Shown: positions 62,431-64,000 of the stretch, piece by piece
Position numbering within the stretch: position 1 is the stretch's first letter
How the letters are laid out: every line of letters begins with the position of its first letter
Source: Sphingobacteriales bacterium
GTDB lineage: Bacteria > Bacteroidota > Bacteroidia > Chitinophagales > CAIOSU01
Direction: 5' to 3'
Assembly: GCA_027486795.1 (NCBI GenBank)
Contig: JAIXOI010000048.1
Span: 62,001-126,000, forward strand
DNA length: 64,000 nucleotides
Made by a program: the position numbers and the translations under genes
The notes under the pieces: generated by a model
Databases searched by the model: none
What the model was told of the DNA's origin: nothing
The model's input: only the letters and a program-made list of their open reading frames with translations

Positions 62431-62985
62431 TTACTGAACCGCGTTAAACGTTGCTCCTGCAGCTAATGTTTTGGCATAAACGGAGCAACCACGATGATGG
62501 GCACCAGGCAAATAACCAGTACTCATTAAAAACTCATTTACTATTTCGCCGCCTGTAAATTTGAAGGTCTTTTTGAAGATTTTCACCCATTCGGCTTTGG
62601 TTTTGGGATGGTAGTGCTCAATCCATTTTTTGAATGAGCCGTGATCAGTTTGCAGCCCTCTTATCATTTGGGCATTGTGTATGGCAGCATTTATCTTCAA
62701 TCGGTTGCGAATGATGCCCGCATCGCCCATTAAGCGATTGAAGTCGGCCTCGCCATAAGCAGCTACCTTATCAATATTAAACCCATCATAAGCCTTGCGG
62801 AAGTTATCCTGCTTTAGCAAAATGGTATTCCAACTGAGGCCTGCTTGGTTAATCTCTAATATCAACCGCCCGAACAGTTCGTTGTCATCGGCAATAGGGA
62901 AGCCGTATTGTTTGTCGTGGTATACAACATGTACGTTGTTAGGTTGGCTATCGCGAAGGCTATCCACGTATTTACAGTAGCTCAT
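62431..62985 (-). CDS. tag: DNA-3-methyladenine glycosylase I
   Basis: The 184-residue DNA repair enzyme removes 3-methyladenine. Tag signatures are present: Cys4 near the N-terminus, YHDKQYGFPI, LEINQAGLSWNTILLKQ, and the C-terminal zinc-site pair in GAHHRGC. IIRNRLKINAAIHNAQ is the DNA-binding helix-hairpin region. Length is normal. It converges with the inositol oxygenase gene, one base apart. Confidence 0.95.
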   Translation of the reverse strand: MSYCKYVDSLRDSQPNNVHVVYHDKQYGFPIADDNELFGRLILEINQAGLSWNTILLKQDNFRKAYDGFNIDKVAAYGEADFNRLMGDAGIIRNRLKINAAIHNAQMIRGLQTDHGSFKKWIEHYHPKTKAEWVKIFKKTFKFTGGEIVNEFLMSTGYLPGAHHRGCSVYAKTLAAGATFNAVQ

Positions 62986-63036
62986 GGTTTGGTTTCATGT
63001 ATTAGATATGTTGTTGGAAGGTGACAATAACAATTG

Positions 63037-63921
63037 CTAATAAGAGTCACTCGGTGGCGATGAATATAGTTTGTGGTAAATAGTAAAAAGTTCGTCAATT
63101 CTATCAGCATTCATTTTCATCTTATACAGCTTACGATGTATAACTTGAATCTCTTCTTCAAATGTAGTTGGGTTTAAAACGGTAGTTTCAAGGAAAATTT
63201 GATAATTATCATTACCAAATTTGCGTATTAAGAACCTTCCAATTTGATGCCAACAAAACGATTCACCAGCGATGATAAAATCCTCCGGTGAAAAAACCAA
63301 AGCATTTTTTTTGTATCGCTTTATTGCCTTTGCCAAATCAAAAGAAAAGAAAAATACACCAACGAGACTAACAGCGATAAATATCCAATGCTGTTTCTCG
63401 TTTATGTCCAAGAAAAATATGAGGATAGGTAAAACTAAAAATAATAATGTACCAAAAAGATTCTCCCATAAAGGAGCATTAGAATATGCTACTTCAATTC
63501 TGCCCTGTTGCGGAATCAATAATTTCAAACTTAGCACTTCGTCTTCGCTATCAATTTTTAGCCATGCAGCTTCTACTTCGGCGGAACTAACTCCAATTTT
63601 GGGATAAATGTAGTTTAACCAACTCCCTTTTGGAAACATAACGCCACTCCGTAAAAGACTGTGATATAGCAAAGTTGGTGTAGCAACATTGTTCATGGCC
63701 CAAACAAACCAGCGCATAAAACCAAACAATGCCCATAAAAGGCCCAAAGGAAACCCTGCGAAAATCAACAATAGATACGATTTATTTGATGTTACCATAG
63801 CTAACACAAAACCTATTACAAGGCCAGACGCAAAAATGGCATACATCGGATATTTGATGGTGCGATCGTATTGAGCGTATACATCTTCTATCAATAACTT
63901 TTTTTTATCCATCTCCATCAT
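63037..63921 (-). CDS. Membrane protein of unknown function
   Basis: The 294-residue protein has two pairs of hydrophobic segments (about 22-72 and 160-195) separated by a cytosolic stretch, and a soluble C-terminus (KNALVFSPEDFIIAGESFCWHQIGRF onward) that resembles the YcxB-like C-terminal domain of membrane proteins. No enzymatic motif is visible. Its ATG overlaps the stop of the DinB-like gene upstream by four bases (ATGA), so the two are coupled. Confidence 0.65.
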   Translation of the reverse strand: MMEMDKKKLLIEDVYAQYDRTIKYPMYAIFASGLVIGFVLAMVTSNKSYLLLIFAGFPLGLLWALFGFMRWFVWAMNNVATPTLLYHSLLRSGVMFPKGSWLNYIYPKIGVSSAEVEAAWLKIDSEDEVLSLKLLIPQQGRIEVAYSNAPLWENLFGTLLFLVLPILIFFLDINEKQHWIFIAVSLVGVFFFSFDLAKAIKRYKKNALVFSPEDFIIAGESFCWHQIGRFLIRKFGNDNYQIFLETTVLNPTTFEEEIQVIHRKLYKMKMNADRIDELFTIYHKLYSSPPSDSY

Positions 63922-64000
63922 ACCAACCCCTGCATGGTCTTTAAATGATGCCGGTTGTGATACAGGGTAAAGTATGCCAGCTCTCGCAAGGTAAGCTTGC
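63918..64000 (-). CDS. C-terminal end of a DinB-like protein (5' end beyond the window)
   Basis: The last 26 codons are visible: KLTLRELAYFTLYHNRHHLK followed by TMQGLV and a stop. The Y-H-x-x-H-H pattern near the C-terminus is typical of DinB/DUF664 four-helix metal proteins, which supply a final histidine from this region. The fragment is too short for a firm assignment. It is coupled to the membrane protein gene by ATGA. Confidence 0.55.
   Translation of the reverse strand, partial: KLTLRELAYFTLYHNRHHLKTMQGLV

Overview
The window reads as chromosomal DNA of a free-living Bacteroidota bacterium (Sphingobacteriia/Chitinophagia/Flavobacteriia-like; genus not determinable by eye). The signs are type IX secretion (T9SS) C-terminal sorting domains, SusC-like carboxypeptidase-regulatory plus DUF5686 architecture, a DUF4920 lipoprotein, a menaquinone pathway, TAnnTTTG promoter boxes typical of the Bacteroidota primary sigma factor, and few Shine-Dalgarno sequences.

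Layout. 1-8.5 kb: a partial di-heme cytochrome lipoprotein, divergent class I fructose-bisphosphate aldolase, an aldo/keto reductase, tRNA-Leu(GAG) and tRNA-Lys(UUU), lipoproteins, an FAD oxidoreductase of the geranylgeranyl reductase type, and secreted proteins without known function. 8.5-9.7 kb: ribosomal operon rpsF-rpsR-rplI. 9.7-14.1 kb: an unusual minus-strand cluster of a 753-aa collagen-like surface protein and five small secreted proteins that share motifs. 14.2-16.4 kb: ABM monooxygenase, SAM hydrolase and divergent PhoH. 16.4-22.4 kb: an accessory, repeat-rich stretch with two copies of a 125-bp structured element around a TetR regulator and a membrane protein, an M19-type dipeptidase, an AT-rich orphan PLD-family nuclease, and about 1 kb of palindromic and direct repeats. 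22.4-26.5 kb: menaquinone genes menD-menB-menA and a small lipoprotein. 26.5-28 kb: tRNA-His and mnmA. 28-37.8 kb: an exported-protein block with an S8 protease, a BNR-type T9SS protein and a PNGase F-like T9SS protein. 37.9-44.6 kb: era, der, an ankyrin protein, a Rof-like gene and an AEC transporter. 44.6-47.1 kb: DUF5686 outer-membrane protein. 47.5-52.7 kb: pyrimidine genes pyrR-pyrB and pyrE, a Nudix hydrolase, lepA. 53-64 kb: dnaB, an HsdR N-domain protein, glutamate dehydrogenase, ccmB-ccmC-ccmD, an S15 peptidase, a ParE-type toxin-antitoxin pair, myo-inositol oxygenase, tag, and two genes at the right edge.

Functional links. The Ccm proteins would serve c-type cytochromes such as the one at the left edge. 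Menaquinone is the likely quinone carrier. The secreted protease, PNGase F-like and BNR proteins suggest breakdown of glycoprotein or protein substrates. TAnnTTTG boxes lie inside several nominal reading frames (phoH, dnaB, lepA and the protein ending at 5877) and show that their true starts are further downstream; this is used in the start choices. All annotation was made by reading the sequence; no database search was run.
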